Origin: Neoechinorhynchus agilis
Taxonomy: Eukaryota; Acanthocephala
Length of the DNA: 64,000 bases
Assembly (NCBI GenBank): GCA_051530055.1
Contig: CM121341.1
Span: forward strand, 6,076,001-6,140,000
Direction of reading: 5' to 3'
This document shows, piece after piece, positions 14,201 to 29,100 of this stretch. Within the stretch, counting starts at the first letter, position 1. Each line of letters starts with the position of its first letter. The notes under the pieces were generated by a model. That model was not told the origin of the DNA. It saw nothing but the letters and a program-made list of their open reading frames with translations, and ran no database searches. The translations under genes were made by a program, and so were the position numbers.

Positions 14201-17100
14201 GCCCACTATAACAATTTTTGAGAATTTCTTTGAAGAAAATATAAAACGTCAGTACGCAATCGATCACTCGCTGAAAGAAGTTCATTTCGGGTAAAGCATT
14301 ACAACGTACAGGTTTCGCATATGGATTCTTCCTGCTCTCTAACGCGTCGTCAAGTTCATTTTTGTGACCGAGTCGATAGTATACATGTTCTATATTCTAC
14401 ACAAAACCGAACATACCCACCTACACATTTACACGCATGCGGTTACTACTGTTTATATCCCGATCGCTGGCATGACGACATCATGCCCACTATAACAATT
14501 TTAAGAATTTCTTTTAAGAAAATATAAAACGTCAGTACGCAATCGATCGCCCGCTGAAAGAAGTTCACTTCGGGTACAGCATTACAATGTACAGGTTTCG
14601 CATATGGATTCTTCCTGCTCTCTAGCACGTCGTCAAGTTCCTTTTTGTTACCGAGTCGCTAGTGGACATGTTCTATATTCTACACAAAACCGAACACACC
14701 AAACTACACATTTACACGCATGCGGTTACTACTGTTTATATCCCGATCGCTGGCATGACGACATCATGCCCACTATAACAATTTTAAGAATTTCTTTTAA
14801 GAAAATATAAAACGTCAGTACGATATCGATCACTCGCTGAAAGAAGTTCATTTCGAGTAAAGCATTACAATGTACAGCTTTCGCATATGGATTCTTCCTG
14901 CTCTCCAACGCGTCGTCAAGTTAATTTTTGTGACCGAGTCGCAAGTGGACATGTTCTATATTCTACACAAAACCGAAGACACCCACCTACACATTTACAC
15001 GCATGCGGTTACTACTATTTATATCCCGATAGATGGCATGACGACATCATGCCCACTATAACATTTTTAAGAATTTCTTTAAAGAAAATATAAAACGTCA
15101 GTACGCAATCGATCACTCGCTGAAAGAAGTTCATTTCGAGTAAAGCATTACAATGTACAGGTTTCGCATATGAATTCTTCCTTCTCTCTTACGCGTCGTT
15201 ACGTTAATTTTTGTGACCGAGTCGCTAGTAGACATGTTCTATACTCTACACAAAACCGAACAAACCCACCTACACATTTACACGCATACGGTTACTACTG
15301 TTTATATCCCGATCGATGGCATGACGACATCATGCCCACCATAACAATTTTAAGAATTTCTTTGAAGAAAATATAAAACGTCGGTACGCAATCGATCACT
15401 CGCTGAAAGAAGTTCATTTCGAGTAAAGAATTACAATGTACAGGTTTCGCATATGGATTCTTCCTGCTCTCTAACGCGTCGTCAAGTTCATTTTTGTGAC
15501 CGAGTCGATAGTATACATGTTCTATATTCTACACAAAACCGAACATACCCACCTACACATTTACACGCATGCGGTTACTACTGTTTATATCCCGATCGAT
15601 GGCATGACGCCATCATGCCCACTATAACAATTTTAAGAATTTCTTTGAAGGAAATATAAAACGTCAGAACGCAATCGATCACTCGCTGAAAGAAGTTCAT
15701 TTCGAGTAAAGCATTACAATGTACAGCTTTCGCATATGGATTCTTCCTGCTCTCTAACGCGTCGTCAAGTTAATTTTTGTGACCGAGTCGCTAGTGGACA
15801 TGTTCTATATTCTACACAAAACCGAAGACACCCACCTACACATTTACACGCATGCGGTTACTACTGTTTATATCTTGATCGATGGCATGACGACATCATG
15901 CCCACTATAACAATTTTTGAGAATTTCTTTGAAGAAAATATAAAACGTCAGTACGCAATCGATCACTCGCTGAAAGAAGTTCATTTCGAGTAAAGCATTA
16001 CAATGTACAGCTTTCGCATATGGATTCTTCCTGCTCTCTAACGCGTCGTCAAGTTCATTTTTGTGACCGAGTCGATAGTATACATGTTCTATATTCTACA
16101 CAAAACCGAACATACCCACCTACACATTTACACGCATGCGGTTACTACTGTTTATATCCCGATCGATGGCATGACGCCATCATGCCCACTATAACAATTT
16201 TAAGAATTTCTTTGAAGGAAATATAAAACGTCAGAACGCAATCGATCACTCGCTGAAAGAAGTTCATTTCGAGTAAAGAATTACAATGTACAGGTTTCGC
16301 ATATGGATACTTCCTGCTCTCTAACGCGTCGTCAAGTTCATTTTTGTGACCGAGTCGATAGTATACATGTTCTATATTCTACACAAAACCGAACATACCC
16401 ACCTACACATTTACACGCATGCGGTTACTACTGTTTATATCCCGATCGATGGCATGACGCCATCATGCCCACTATAACAATTTTAAGAATTTCTTTGAAG
16501 GAAATATAAAACGTCAGAACGCAATCGATCACTCGCTGAAAGAAGTTCATTTCGAGTAAAGCATTACAATGTGCAGCTTTCGCATATGGATTCTTCCTGC
16601 TCTCTAGCGCGTCGTCAAGTTAATTTTTGTGACCGCGTCGATAGTATACATGTTCTATATTCTACACAAAACCGAAGACACCCACCTACACATTTACACG
16701 CATGCGGTTACTACTGTTTATATCCCGATAGATGGCATGACGACATCATGCCCACTATAACATTTTTAAGAATTTCTTTAAAGAAAATATAAAACGTCAG
16801 TACGCAATCGATCACTCGCTGAAAGAAGTTCATTTCGGGTAAAGCATTACAATGTACAGCTTTCGCATATGGATTCTTCCTGCTCTCTAGCCCGTCGTCA
16901 GGTTCATTTTTGTGACCGAGCCGCTAGTAGACATGTTCTATACTCTACACAAAAGCGAACACACCAACCTACACATTTACACGCATGCGGTTACAACTTT
17001 TTATATCCCGATCGATGGCATGACGACATCATGCCAACTATAACATTTTTAAGAATTTCTTTAAAGAAAATATAAAACGTCAGTACGCAATCGATCACTC
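5250..17100 (+). repeat. Satellite zone B: mixed monomer types with local block duplications
   Basis: New variants appear together here: TAACGCGTCG, CAGCTTTCGC, TCGATAGTATAC, GATCGCTGGC, GATCGCCCGC and TTTTTGTTACCG. Five monomers (near 8374, 10073, 12621, 14037 and 15736) share a one-base expansion, TTTTTGAGAATTTC, making them 284 bp. They are spaced 6, 9, 5 and 6 monomers apart. The runs starting at 9790 and 12338 have the same order of monomer types over several units, offset by 9 monomers plus one base (2548 bp). This is what local segmental duplication by unequal exchange leaves. Confidence 0.75.
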
Positions 17101-20100
17101 GCTGAAAGAAGTTCATTTCGGGTAAAGCATTACAATGTACAGCTTTCGCATATGGATTCTTCCTGCTCTCTAACGCGTCGTCAAGTTAATTTTTGTGACC
17201 GAGTCGCTAGTGGACATGTTCTATATTCTACACAAAATCGAACACACCCACCTACACATTTACACGCATGCGGTTACAACTTTTTATATCCCGATCGATG
17301 GCATGACGACATCATGCCCACTATAACAATTTTAAGAATTTCTTCGAAGAAAATATAAAACGTCAGCACGCAATCAATCACTCGCTGGAAGAAGTTCATT
17401 TCGGGAAAAGCATTACAATGTACGGGTTTCGCATGTGGATTCTTCCTGCTCTCTAACGCGTCGTCAAGTTAATTTTTGTGACCGAGTCGATAGTATACAT
17501 GTTCTATATTCTACACAAAACCGAACACACCCACCTACACATTTACACGCATGCGGTTACTACTGTTTATATCCCGATAGATGGCATGACGACATCATGC
17601 CCACTATAACATTTTTAAGAATTTCTTTGAAGAAAATATAAAACGTCAGTACGCAATCGATCACTCGCTGAAAGAAGTTCATTTCGGGTAAAGCATTACA
17701 ATGTACAGCTTTCGCATATGGATTCTTCCTGCTCTCTAGCGCATCGTCAGGTTCATTTTTGTGTCCGAGCCGTTAGTAGACATGTTCAATACTCTACACA
17801 AAAGCGAACACACCCACCTACACATTTACACGCATGCGGTTACTACTGTTTATATCGCGATCGCTGGCATGACGACATCATGCCCACTCTAACAATTTTA
17901 AGAATTTCTTTTAAGAAAATATAAAACGTCAGTACGCAATCGATCGCCCGCTGAAAGAAGTTATCTTCGGGTAAAGCATTACAATGTACAGCTTTCGCAT
18001 ATGGATTCTTCCAGCTCTCTAGCGCGTCGTCAGGTTAATTTTTGTGACCGAGCCGCTAGTGGACATGTTCTATATTCTACACAAAACCTAACACACCTAC
18101 CTACACATTTACACGCATGCGGTTACTACTGTTTATATTCCGATAGATGGTATGACGACATCATGCCCACTATAACATTTTTAAGAATTTCTTTAAAGAA
18201 AATATAAAACGTCAGTACGCAATCGATCACTCGCTGAAAGAAGTTCATTTCGGGTAAAGCATTACAATGTACAGCTTTCGCATATGGATTCTTCCAGCTC
18301 TCTAGCGCGTCGTCAAGTTCATTTTTGTGACCGAGTCGCTAGTGGACATGTTCTGTATTCTACACAAAACCGAACACACAAACCCACACATTAACACGCA
18401 TGCGGTTACTACTGTTTATATCCCGATCGATGGCATGACGACATCATGCCCACTATAACAATTTTAAGAATTTCTTTGAAGAAAATATAAAACGTCAGCA
18501 CGCAATCGATCACTCGCTTAAAGAAGTTCATTTCGAGTAAAGCATTACAATGTACAGGTTTCGCATATGGATTCTTCCTGCTCTCTAACGCGTCGTCAAG
18601 TTAATTTTTGTGACCGAGTCGCTAGTGGACATGTTCTATATTCTACACAAAACCTAACACACCCACCTACACATTTACACGCATGCGGTTACTACTGTTT
18701 ATATCCCGATAGATGGTATGACGACATCATGCCCACTATAACATTTTTAAGAATTTCTTTAAAGAAAATATAAAACGTCAGTACGCAATCGATCACTCGC
18801 TGAAAGAAGTTCATTTCGGGTAAAGCATTACAATGTACAGCTTTCGCATATGGATTCTTCCTGCTCTCTAGCCCGTCGTCAGGTTCATTTTTGTGACCGA
18901 GCCGCTAGTAGACATGTTCTATACTCTACACAAAAGCGAACACACCAACCTACACATTTACACGCATGCGGTTACTACTGTTTATATCCCGATCGCTGGC
19001 ATGACGACATCATGCCCACTATAACAATTTTAAGAATTTCTTTTAAGAAAATATAAAACGTCAGTACGCAATCGATCGCCCGCTGAAAGAAGTTATCTTC
19101 GGGTAAAGCATTACAATGTACAGGTTTCGCATATGGATTCTTCCTGCTCTCTAGCGCGTCGTCAAGTTCCTTTTTGTTACCGAGTCGCTAGTGGACATGT
19201 TCTATATTCTACACAAAACCGAACACAACCACCTACACATTTACACGCATACGGTTACTACTGTTTATATCCCGATGGATGGCATGACGACATCATGCCC
19301 ACTATAACAATTTTAAGAATTTCTTTGAAGGAAATATAAAACGTCAGCACGCAATCGATCACTCGCTGAAAGAAGTTCATTTCGAGTAAAGAATTACAAT
19401 GTACAGGTTTCGCATATGGATTCTTCCTGCTCTCTAACGCGTCGTCAAGTTAATTTTTGTGACCGAGTCGATAGTATACATGTTCTATATTCTACACAAA
19501 ACCGAACACACCCACCTACACATTTACACGCATGCGGTTACTACTGTTTATATACCGATAGATGGCATGACGACATCATGCCCACTATAACATTTTTAAG
19601 AATTTCTTTGAAGAAAATATAAAACGTCAGTACGCAATCGATCACTCGCTGAAAGAAGTTCATTTCGGGTAAAGCATTACAATGTACAGCTTTCGCATAT
19701 GGATTCTTCCTGCTCTCTAGCGCATCGTCAGGTTAATTTTTGTGTCCGAGCCGTTAGTAGACATGTTCTATACTCTACACAAAAGCGAACACACCCACCT
19801 ACACATTTACACGCATGCGGTTACTACTGTTTATATCCCGATCGATGGCATGACGACATCATGCCCACTATAACAATTTTAAGAATTTCTTTGAAGAAAA
19901 TATAAAACGTCAGTACGCAATCGATCACTCGCTGAAATAAGTTCATTTCGAGTAAAGCATTACAATGTACAGGTTTCGCATATGGATTCTTCCTGCTCTC
20001 TAACGCGTCGTCAAGTTTATTTTTGTGACCGAGTCGCTAGTAGACATGTTCTATATTCTACACAAAACCGAACACACCCACCTACACATTTACACGCATG

Positions 20101-23100
20101 CGGTTACTAATGTTTATATCCCGATCGATGGCATGACGACATCATGCCCACTATAACAATTTTAAGAATTTCTTTGAAGGAAATATAAAACGTCAGCACG
20201 CAATCGATCACTCGCTGAAAGAAGTTCATTTCGAGTAAAGCATTACAATGTACCGGTTTCGCATATGGATTCTTCCTGCTCTCTAGCGCGTCGTCAAGTT
20301 CCTTTTTGTTACCGAGTCGCTAGTAGACATGTTCTATATTCTACACAAAACCGAACACAACCACCTACACATTTACACGCATGCGGTTACTACTGTTTAT
20401 ATCCCGATCGATGGCATGACGACATCATGCCCACTATAACAATTTTAAGAATTTCTTTGAAGAAAATATAAAACGTCAGTACGCAATCGATCACTCGCTG
20501 AAAGAAGTTCATTTCGAGTAAAGCATTACAATGTACAGGTTTCGCATATCGATTCTTCCTGCTCTCTAGCGCGTCGTCAAGTTCATTTTTGTGACCGAAT
20601 CGCTAGTAGACATGTTCTATATTCTACACAAAACCGAACACACCCACCTACACATTTACACGCATGCGGTTACTAATGTTTATATCCCGATCAATGGCAT
20701 GACGACATCATGCCCACTATAACAATTTTAAGAATTTCTTTGAAGGAAATATAAAACGTCAGCACGCAATCGATCACTCGCTGAAAGAAGTTCATTTCGA
20801 GTAAAGCATTACAATGTACAGGTTTCGCATATGGATTCTTCCTGCTCTCTAACGCGTCGTCAAGTTAATTTTTGTGACCGAGTCGCTAGTGGACATGTTC
20901 TATATACTACACAAAACCGAACACACCCACCTACACATTTACACGCATGCGGTTACTACTGTTTATATCCCGATCGCTGGCATGACGACATCATGCCCAC
21001 TATAACAATTTTTAGAATTTCTTTTAAGAAAATATAAAACGTCAGTACACAATCGATCGCCCGCTGAAAGAAGTTATCTTCGGGTAAAGCATTACAATGT
21101 ACAGGTTTCGCATATGGATTCTTCCTGCTCTCTAGCGCGTCGTCAAGTTCCTTTTTGTTACCGAGTCGCTAGTGGACATGTTCTATATTCTACACAAAAC
21201 CGAACACAACCACCTACACATTTACACGCATGCGGTTACTACTGTTTATATCCCGATCGATGGCATGACGACATCATGCCCACTATAACAATTTTAAGAA
21301 TTTCTTCGAAGAAAATATAAAACGTCAGCACGCAATCAATCACTCGCTGAAAGAAGTTCATTTCGAGTAAAGCATTACAATGTACAGGTTTCGCATATGG
21401 ATTCTTCCTGCTTTCTAGCGCGTCGTCAAGTTCATTTTTGTGACCGAGTCGCTAGTAGACATGTTCTATATTCTACACAAAAGCGAACACACACACCCAC
21501 ACATTTACACGCATGCGGTTACTACTGTTTATATCCCAATCGATGGCATGACGACATCATGCCCACTATAACAATTTTAAGAATTTCTTTGAAGAAAATA
21601 TAAAACGTCAGATCGCAATCGATCACTCGCTGAAAGAAGTTCATTTCGAGTAAAGCATTACAATGTACAGGTTTCGCATATGGATTCTTCCTGCTCTCTA
21701 ACGCGTCGTCAAGTTAATTTTTGTGACCGAGTCGCTAGTGGACATGTTCTATATTCTACACAAAACCTAACACACCCACCTACACATTTACACGCATGCG
21801 GTTACTACTGTTTATATCCCGATAGATGGCATGACGACATCATGCCCACTATAACATTTTTAAGAATTTCTTTAAAGAAAATATAAAACGTCAGTACGCA
21901 ATCGATCACTCGCTGAAAGAAGTTCATTTCGGGTAAAGCATTACAATGTACAGCTTTCGCATATGGATTCTTCCTGCTCTCTAGCGCGTCGTCAGGTTCA
22001 TTTTTGTGACCGAGCCGCTAGTAGACATGTTCTATACTCTACACAAAAGCGAACACACCCACCTACACATTTACACGCATGCGGTTACTACTGTTTATAT
22101 CCCGATCGATGGCATGACGACATCATGCCCACTATAACAATTTTAAGAATTTCTTTGAAGAAAATATAAAACGTCAGTACGCAATCGATCACTCGCTGAA
22201 ATAAGTTCATTTCGAGTAAAGCATTACAATGTACAGGTTTCGCATATGGATTCTTCCTGCTCTCTAACGCGTCGTCAAGTTTATTTTTGTGACCGAGTCG
22301 CTAGTAGACATGTTCTATATTCTACACAAAACCGAACACACCCACCTACACATTTACACGCATGCGGTTACTACTGTTTATATCCCGATCGATGGCATGA
22401 CGACATCATGCCCACTATAACAATTTTAAGAATTTCTTTGAAGGAAATATAAAACGTCAGCACGCAATCGATCACTCGCTGAAAGAAGTTCATTTCGAGT
22501 AAAGCATTACAATGTACAGGTTTCGCATATGGATTCTTCCTGCTCTCTAGCGCGTCGTCAAGTTCCTTTTTGTTACCGAGTCGCTAGTAGACATGTTCTA
22601 TATTCTACACAAAACCGAACACAACCACCTACACATTTACACGCATGCGGTTACTACTGTTTATATCCCGATCGATGGCATGACGACATCATGCCCACTA
22701 TAACAATTTTAAGAATTTCTTTGAAGAAAATATAAAACGTCAGTACGCAATCAATCACTCGCTGAAATAAGTTCATTTCGAGTAAAGCATTACAATGTAC
22801 AGGTTTCGCATATCGATTCTTCCTGCTCTCTAGCGCGTCGTCAAGTTAATTTTTGTGTCCGAGCCGTTAGTAGACATGTTCTATACTCTACACAAAAGCG
22901 AACACACCCACCTACACATTTACACGCATGCGGTTACTACTGTTTATATCCCGATCGATGGCATGACGACATCATGCCCACTATAACAATTTTAAGAATT
23001 TCTTTGAAGAAAATATAAAACGTCAGTACGCAATCGATCACTCGCTGAAATAGGTTCATTTCGAGTAAAGCATTACAATGTACAGGTTTCGCATATGGAT

Positions 23101-26100
23101 TCTTCCTGCTCTCTAACGCGTCGTCAAGTTTATTTTTGTGACCGAGTCGCTAGTAGACATGTTCTATATTCTACACAAAACCGAACACACCCACCTACAC
23201 ATTTACACGCATGCGGTTACTAATGTTTATATCCCGATCGATGGCATGACGACATCATGCCCACTATAACAATTTTAAGAATTTCTTTGAAGGGAATATA
23301 AAACGTCAGCACGCAATCGATCACTCGCTGAAAGAAGTTCATTTCGAGTAAAGCATTACAATGTACCGGTTTCGCATATGGATTCTTCCTGCTCTCTAGC
23401 GCGTCGTCAAGTACCTTTTTGTTACCGAGTCGCTAGTAGACATGTTCTATATTCTACACAAAACCGAACACAACCACCTACACATTTACGCGCATGCGGT
23501 TAACACTGTTTATATCCCGATCGATGGCATGACGACATCATGCCCACTATAACAATTTTAAGAATTTCTTTGAAGAAAATATAAAACGTCAGTACGCAAT
23601 CAATCACTCGCTGAAATAAGTTCATTTCGAGTAAAGCATTACAATGTACAGGTTTCGCATATCGATTCTTCCTGCTCTCTAGCGCGTCGTCAAGTTAATT
23701 TTTGTGACCGAATCGCTAGTAGACATGTTCTATATTCTACACAAAACCGAACACACCCACCTACACATTTACACGCATGCGGTTACTAATGTTTATATCC
23801 CGATCAATGGCATGACGACATCATGCCCACTATTACAATTTTAAGAATTTCTTTGAAGGAAATATAAAACGTCAGCACGCAATCGATCACTCGCTGAAAG
23901 AAGTTCATTTCGAGTAAAGCATTACAATGTACAGGTTTCGCATATGGATTCTTCCTGCTCTCTAGCGCGTCGTCAAGTTCCTTTTTGTTACCGAGTCGCT
24001 AGTGGACATGTTCTATATTCTACACAAAACCGAACACCACCACCTACACATTTACACTCATACGGTTACTACTGTTTATATCCCGATGGATGGCATGACG
24101 ACATCATGCCCACTATAACAATTTTAAGAATTTCTTTGAAGGAAATATAAAACGTCAGCACGCAATCGATCACTCGCTGAAAGAAGTTCATTTCGAGTAA
24201 AGAATTACAATGTACAGGTTTCGCATATGGATTCTTCCTGCTCTCTAGCGCGTCGTCAAGTTCCTTTTTGTTACCGAGTCGCTAGTAGACATGTTCTATA
24301 TTCTACACAAAAGCGAACACCCACACCCACACATTTACACGCATGCGGTTACTACTGTTTATATCCCGATCGATGGCATGACGACATCATGCCCACTTTA
24401 ACAATTTTTAGAATTTCTTTGAAGAAAATATAAAACGTCAGCACGCAATCGATCACTCGCTGAAAGAAGTTCATTTCGAGTAAAGCATTACAATGTACAG
24501 GTTTCGCATATCGATTCTTCCTGCTCTTTAGCCCGTCGTCAAGTTAATTTTTGTGACCGAGTCGATAGTATACATGTTCTATATTCTACACAAAACCGAA
24601 CACACCCACCTACACATTTACACGCATGCGGTTACTACTGTTTATATCCCGATAGATGGCATGACGACATCATGCCCACTATAACATTTTTAAGAATTTC
24701 TTTGAAGAAAATATAAAACGTCAGTACGCAATCGATCACTCGCTGAAAGAAGTTCATTTCGGGTAAAGCATTACAATGTACAGCTTTCGCATATGGATTC
24801 TTCCTGCTCTCTAGCGCGTCGTCAAGTTCCTTTTTGTTACCGAGTCGCTAGTGGACATGTTCTATATTCTACACAAAACCGAACACAACCACCTACACAT
24901 TTACACGCATACGGTTACTACTGTTTATATCCCGATGGATGGCATGACGACATCATGCCCACTATAACAATTTTAAGAATTTCTTTGAAGGAAATATAAA
25001 ACGTCAGCACGCAATCGATCACTCGCTGAAAGAAGTTCATTTCGAGTAAAGAATTACAATGTACAGGTTTCGCATATGGATTCTTCCTGCTCTCTAACGC
25101 GTCGTCAAGTTAATTTTTGTGACCGAGTCGATAGTATACATGTTCTATATTCTACACAAAACCGAACACACCCACCTACACATTTAAAAGCATGCGGTTA
25201 CTACTGTTTATATCCCGATCGATGACATGACGACATCATGCCAACTATAACAATTTTAAGAATTTCTTTGAAGAAAATATAAAACGTCAGTACGCAATCG
25301 ATCACTCGCTGAAATAAGTTCATTTCGAGTAAAGCATTACAATGTACAGGTTTCGCATATGGATTCTTCCTGCTCTCTAACGCGTCGTCAAGTTTATTTT
25401 TGTTACCGAGTCGCTAGTAGACATGTTCTATATTCTACACAAAACCGAACACACCCACCTACACATTTACACGCATGCGGTTACTACTGTTTATATCCCG
25501 ATCGATGGCATGACGACATCATGCCCACTATAACAATTTTAAGAATTTCTTCGAAGAAAATATAAAACGTCAGCACGCAATCAATCACTCGCTGAAAGAA
25601 GTTCATTTCGAGTAAAGCATTACAATGTACAGGTTTCGCATATGGATTCTTCCTGCTTTCTAGCGCGTCGTCAAGTTCATTTTTGTGACCGAGTCGCTAG
25701 TAGACATGTTCTATATTCTACACAAAAGCGAACACACACACCCACACATTTACACGCATGCGGTTACTACTGTTTATATCCCAATCGATGGCATGACGAA
25801 ATCATGCCCACTATAACAATTTTAAGAATTTGTTTGAAGAAAATATAAAACGTCAGCACGCAATCGATCACTCGCTGAAAGAAGTTCATTTCGAGTAAAG
25901 CATTACAATGTACAGGTTTCGCATATGGATTCTTCCTGCTCTCTAACGCGTCGTCAAGTTAATTTTTGTGACCGAGTCGCTAGTGGACATGTTCTATATT
26001 CTACACAAAACCTAACACACCCACCTACACATTTACACGCATGCGGTTACTACTGTTTATATCCCGATAGATGGTATGACGACATCATGCCCACTATAAC

Positions 26101-29100
26101 ATTTTTAAGAATTTCTTTAAAGAAAATATAAAACGTCAGTACGCAATCGATCACTCGCTGAAAGAAGTTCATTTCGGGTAAAGCATTACAATGTACAGCT
26201 TTCGCATATCGATTCTTCCTGCTCTCTAGCCCGTCGTCAGGTTAATTTTTGTGACCGAGCAGCTAGTAGACATGTTCTATACTCTACACAAAAGCGAACA
26301 CACCAACCTACACATTTACACGCATGCGGTTACAACTGTTTATATCCCGATCGCTGGCATGACGACATCATGCCCACTATAACAATTTTAAGAATTTCTT
26401 TAGAGAAAATATAAAACGTCAGTACGCAATCGATCGCCCGCTGAAAGAAGTTATCTTCGGGTAAAGCATTACAATGTACAGGTTTCGCATATGGATTCTT
26501 CCTGCTCTCTAGCGCGTCGTCAAGTTCCTTTTTGTTACCGAGTCGCTAGTGGACATGTTCTATATTCTACACAAAACCGAACACAACCACCTACACATTT
26601 ACACTCATACGGTTACTACTGTTTATATCCCGATGGATGGCATGACGACATCATGCCCACTATAACAATTTTAAGAATTTCTTTGAAGGAAATATAAAAC
26701 GTCAGTACGCAATCGATCACTCGCTGAAATAAGTTCATTTCGAGTAAAGCATTACAATGTACAGGTTTCGCATATGGATTCTTCCTGCTCTCTAACGCGT
26801 CGTCAAGTTTATTTTTGTGACCGAGTCGCTAGTAGACATGTTCTATATTCTACACAAAACCGAACACAACCACCTACACATTTACGCGCATGCGGCTAAC
26901 ACTGTTTATATCCCGATCGATGGCATGACGACATCATGCCCACTATAACAATTTTAAGAATTTCTTTGAAGAAAATATAAAACGTCAGTACGCAATCAAT
27001 CACTCGCTGAAATAAGTTCATTTCGAGTAAAGCATAACAATGTACAGGTTTCGCATATCGATTCTTCCTGCTCTCTAGCGCGTCGTCAAGTTAATTTTTG
27101 TGACCGAATCGCTAGTAGACATGTTCTATATTCTACACAAAACCGAACACACCCACCTACACATTTACACGCATGCGGTTACTAATGTTTATATCCCGAT
27201 CAATGGCATGACGACCTCATGCCCACTATAACAATTTTAAGAATTTCTTTGAAGGAAATATAAAACGTCAGCACGCAATCGATCACTCGCTGAAAGAAGT
27301 TCATTTCGAGTAAAGCATTACAATGTACAGGTTTCGCATATGGATTCTTCCTGCTCTCTAACGCGTCGTCAAGTTAATTTTTGTGACCGAGTCGCTAGTG
27401 GACATGTTCTATATACTACACAAAACCGAACACACCCACCTACACATTTACACGCATGCGGTTACAACTTTTTATATCCCGATCGATGGCATGACGACAT
27501 CATGCCCACTATAACAATTTTAAGAATTTCTTCGAAGAAAATATAAAACGTCAGCACGCAATCAATCATTCGCTGAAAGAAGTTCATTTCGAGTAAAGCA
27601 TTACAATGTACAGGTTTCGCATATGGATTCTTCCTGCTTTCTAGCGCGTCGTCAAGTTAATTTTTGTGACCGAGTCGCTAGTAGAAATGTTCTATATTCT
27701 ACACAAAACCGAACACACCCACCTACACATTTACACGCATGCGGTTACTAATGTTTATATCCCGATCGATCGCATGACGACATCATGCCCACTATAACAA
27801 TTTTAAGAATTTCTTTGAAGAAAATATAAAACGTCAGCACGCAATCGATCACTCGCTGAAAGAAGTTCATTTCGAGTAAAGCATTACAATGTACAGGTTT
27901 CGCATATGGATTCTTCCTGCTCTCTAACGCGTCGTCAAGTTAATTTTTGTGACCGAGTCGCTAGTGGACATGTTCTATATTCTACACAAAACCTAACACA
28001 CCCACCTACACATTTACACGCATGCGGTTACTACTGTTTATATCCCGATAGATGGTATGACGACATCATGCCCACTATAACATTTTTAAGAATTTCTTTA
28101 AAGAAAATATAAAACGTCAGTACGCAATCGATCACTCGCTGAAAGAAGTTCATTTCGGGTAAAGCATTACAATGTACAGCTTTCGCATATCGATTCTTCC
28201 TGCTCTCTAGCCCGTCGTCAGGTTCATTTTTGTGACCGAGCAGCTAGTAGACATGTTCTATACTCTACACAAAAGCGAACACACCAACCTACACATTTAC
28301 ACGCATGCGGTTACTACTGTTTATATCCCGATCGCTGGCATGACGACATCATGCCCACTATAACAATTTTAAGAATTTCTTTAGAGAAAATATAAAACGT
28401 CAGTACGCAATCGATCGCCCGCTGAAAGAAGTTATCTTCGGGTAAAGCATTACAATGTACAGGTTTCGCATATGGATTCTTCCTGCTCTCTAGCGCGTCG
28501 TCAAGTTCCTTTTTGTTACCGAGTCGCTAGTGGACATGTTCTATATTCTACACAAAACCGAACACAACCACCTACACATTTACACGCATGCGGTTACTAC
28601 TGTTTATATCCCGATCGATGGCATGACGACATCATGCCCACTATAACAATTTTAAGAATTTCTTTGAAGAAAATATAAAACGTCAGCACGCAATCGATCA
28701 CTCGCTGAAAGAAGTTCATTTCGAGTAAAGCATTACAATGTACAGGTTTCGCATATGGATTCTTCCTGCTCTCTAACGCGTCGTCAAGTTAATTTTTGTG
28801 ACCGAGTCGCTAGTGGACATGTTCTATATTCTACACAAAACCTAACACACCCACCTACACATTTACACGCATGCGGTTACTACTGTTTATATCCCGATAG
28901 ATGGTATGACGACATCATGCCCACTATAACATTTTTAAGAATTTCTTTAAAGAAAATATAAAACGTCAGTACGCAATCGATCACTCGCTGAAAGAAGTTC
29001 ATTTCGGGTAAAGCATTACAATGTACAGCTTTCGCATATGGATTCTTCCTGCTCTCTAGCGCGTCGTCAGGTTCATTTTTGTGTCCGAGCCGTTAGTAGA

